Assembly: GCF_900112175.1 (NCBI RefSeq)
Contig: NZ_FOYT01000002.1
Location: forward strand, 806,001-870,000
Direction of reading: 5' to 3'
Source: Halogeometricum rufum
GTDB taxonomy: Archaea > Halobacteriota > Halobacteria > Halobacteriales > Haloferacaceae
Length of the DNA: 64,000 nucleotides
Both the position numbers and the translations under genes were made by a program. A model generated the notes under the pieces. That model saw only the letters and a program-made list of their open reading frames with translations, was not told the origin of the DNA and did no database searches. This document shows positions 62,619 to 64,000 of the stretch, one piece after another; the first letter of the stretch is position 1, and each line of letters begins with the position of its first letter.

Positions 62619-64000
62619 CTACTTCTCCTCGACGTGGCGCACTTCGACGGCGACGCCGCGGGTGCTCTCGGCCATCTCCGCGCCGAACATCTCCGCGCGG
62701 CCGACGGCGAACGCCTTCGGCCCCTCGACGACGACTTCGTCGCCGACGCGGATGTCGTCGTCCGCGTCCACGACGCCGGGCGCGAGGACGCTCCCGTGCG
62801 GCGCGAAGTTGTCTATCTCGACGCGCTTGGTCGGCGCGTCCGACTCGCTCCAGACGCGCGCGCCGGCGAGCGTGAACGAGAGGACGCCGTACTGCGGCAC
62901 CATCGTCGCCAACTGCTCGCCGTCGCCGTTCCACACCTGCAGTTTGGGGTAGCGGCTGTTCATCCGCACGTCCGCGTCGGCGAACAGGTCCTCGCCCGCG
63001 TCGGGGCCGAACTGGTAGTCGGCGATGGCCTTCACCGTGTTGTGCTGACGCTCTCGCTTCGCGTACTTCAGTTCGCCCTGCAGCGTGGACATCAGGTTGG
63101 CCAGCGAGTCCGTCGTCGTCGGGTGGTCCTCGACGGTGTACTCGAACGGCACGTCCACCTCGCTCTCGACGCGTTCGCAGATGTCGCGGTAGCCGTGGTC
63201 GGGCACGTGCGCGACGACCCGCGGGTAGTCGTTGCGTTCGAGGTAGCGCCGGAGGACGCTCGCGACGAACCCCTTCTCGTCCTCGGACCACCGGCCCGTC
63301 ACGACGGAGTCGTAGTGCTGGGCGGGGTAGGTGAGTTCCAGTTCCGTCGGGACGACGCCGATGGGAGAGGTCATCGACGCGACGTGGGCGCGGAACTGAA
63401 TCGCGTCGTGGAACTGGCTGTGGCTCTGCGACTCGCTGTAGGGCTTCGTCGCCGAACACGGGACGAGGACGAGGGGGTTGTCGAACCGGTTTCGGTACCG
63501 CGTCGTCACCCGTTCGGCGAACCGCTGAATCTCGACGCGGCGGATGGTGTCGGACGTGGCCGCCGAAATCTCCGCGTTCCGAATCACCGGCGTCCGCTCC
63601 TCGAGGTAGCCGTACTGCTGGTCGAACTCGCGGAACGCGGCGGTCAGCCACTGGTCGTGGCGGGCCTGCCCCTCGACGTAGTCGCGCAGGCGGCCGTCGC
63701 GGATGCGGCGGCGGACGGTTGCCAGTTCCGCCCGGAGGACGTTCACGTTGTGCGTCGCGCAGTCCTCGCGGGTGAACTCCTCGCGGGGGGTCCGACAGGC
63801 CGCACAGGTGCAGGGCAGTTCGTCCAGGTCTTCGAGGAAGTACTCGCTCTCGGTGGTGAGGTACATCCCCTGCCGGCCCTTCACGCGGGCGAGTTTGCCG
63901 TCCACGAGGTCCACGCCGGCGTAGGCGAGCGTCGAGACGTTCCGCGGAGTGGCGACGCCGGAGAGGTAGAGGGCGGTGTCGGCGGGAAGCGCCTCTTTCG
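62619..64000 (-). CDS. arcS: Archaeosine synthase ArcS (TGT-like plus PUA), 5' end cut off
   Basis: The 3' part of arcS (at least 460 residues visible) enters from the right edge. Upstream sequence reads ALYLSGVATPRNVSTLAYAG, then VDLVDGKLARVKGRQGMYLT. The zinc motif is CTCAACRTPREEF, with further Cys/His in EDCATHN. Central PCSATKPYSESQSHSQFHDA and ELTYPAQHYD motifs belong to the DUF5591 region. The C-terminal PUA domain (about the last 75 residues) has FAPHGSVLAPGVVDADDDIR. It acts with RaSEA (39309-40385). Confidence 0.93.
   Translation of the reverse strand, partial: KEALPADTALYLSGVATPRNVSTLAYAGVDLVDGKLARVKGRQGMYLTTESEYFLEDLDELPCTCAACRTPREEFTREDCATHNVNVLRAELATVRRRIRDGRLRDYVEGQARHDQWLTAAFREFDQQYGYLEERTPVIRNAEISAATSDTIRRVEIQRFAERVTTRYRNRFDNPLVLVPCSATKPYSESQSHSQFHDAIQFRAHVASMTSPIGVVPTELELTYPAQHYDSVVTGRWSEDEKGFVASVLRRYLERNDYPRVVAHVPDHGYRDICERVESEVDVPFEYTVEDHPTTTDSLANLMSTLQGELKYAKRERQHNTVKAIADYQFGPDAGEDLFADADVRMNSRYPKLQVWNGDGEQLATMVPQYGVLSFTLAGARVWSESDAPTKRVEIDNFAPHGSVLAPGVVDADDDIRVGDEVVVEGPKAFAVGRAEMFGAEMAESTRGVAVEVRHVEEK

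Overview
The window is chromosomal DNA of a haloarchaeon, most likely Haloferacales-like. The signs are very high G+C, acidic proteins, many Tat-type lipoproteins (twin Arg followed by a Cys lipobox), archaeal TATA boxes about 25-30 bp upstream of start codons with little or no leader, and marker genes: a CetZ tubulin-like protein, coenzyme F420 genes cofC/cofG/cofH, archaeosine enzymes RaSEA and ArcS, PurS/PurQ, and a fused siroheme decarboxylase of the archaeal heme pathway. There are no rRNA genes and no CRISPR array. I found one tRNA, Leu(UAA).

Layout. 0-11 kb is core metabolism: siroheme decarboxylase, a TrpD-like transferase, an M20 amidohydrolase, a zinc alcohol dehydrogenase, an aspartoacylase-like protein, membrane proteins, a cyclophilin, a ferredoxin and an orphan peptide-binding lipoprotein. 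11-19.6 kb holds tRNA-Leu, a TPR protein, a chemotaxis transducer, a candidate structured small RNA, a RAM/TrkA/RAM regulatory group and an orphan E1-alpha subunit. 19.7-31 kb carries a membrane glycosyltransferase, thymidylate kinase, cetZ1 with an overlapping signal-peptide/membrane-anchor gene, then cofC, cofG, a methyltransferase, two tandem DUF457-like membrane proteins and cofH. 31-43 kb has a sirtuin, purC, a wHTH/membrane protein pair, secreted hydrolase and beta-propeller lipoproteins, purU-purS-purQ, RaSEA and a tandem pair of related lipoproteins. 43-50.4 kb is a metal and transport block: aldehyde ferredoxin oxidoreductase, AzlCD, a MOT1-type molybdate/sulfate permease and a ZnuABC-type metal importer. 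51-54 kb has a chlorohydrolase-family deaminase and a three-gene operon starting with a SAMP/MoaD-like ubiquitin-fold protein.

54.2-61.2 kb is an accessory island with visibly lower G+C. It contains a frameshifted SnoaL-like gene, an operon with a BBE-type FAD oxidase and a YdhR-like protein, a FilR1-type regulator, an alpha/beta hydrolase, the 3' remnant of a second SnoaL gene beside a truncated IS5-family transposase, and three copies of an IS-end-like 27-bp repeat in opposing orientations. The core resumes at about 61.3 kb with a membrane-anchored propeller protein and arcS, which runs off the right edge.

The most promising undescribed items are the two-hairpin small RNA at about 16.0-16.1 kb, the SAMP-like protein whose di-glycine is followed by three more residues, the membrane protein overlapping cetZ1, and the small redox island bounded by repeats.
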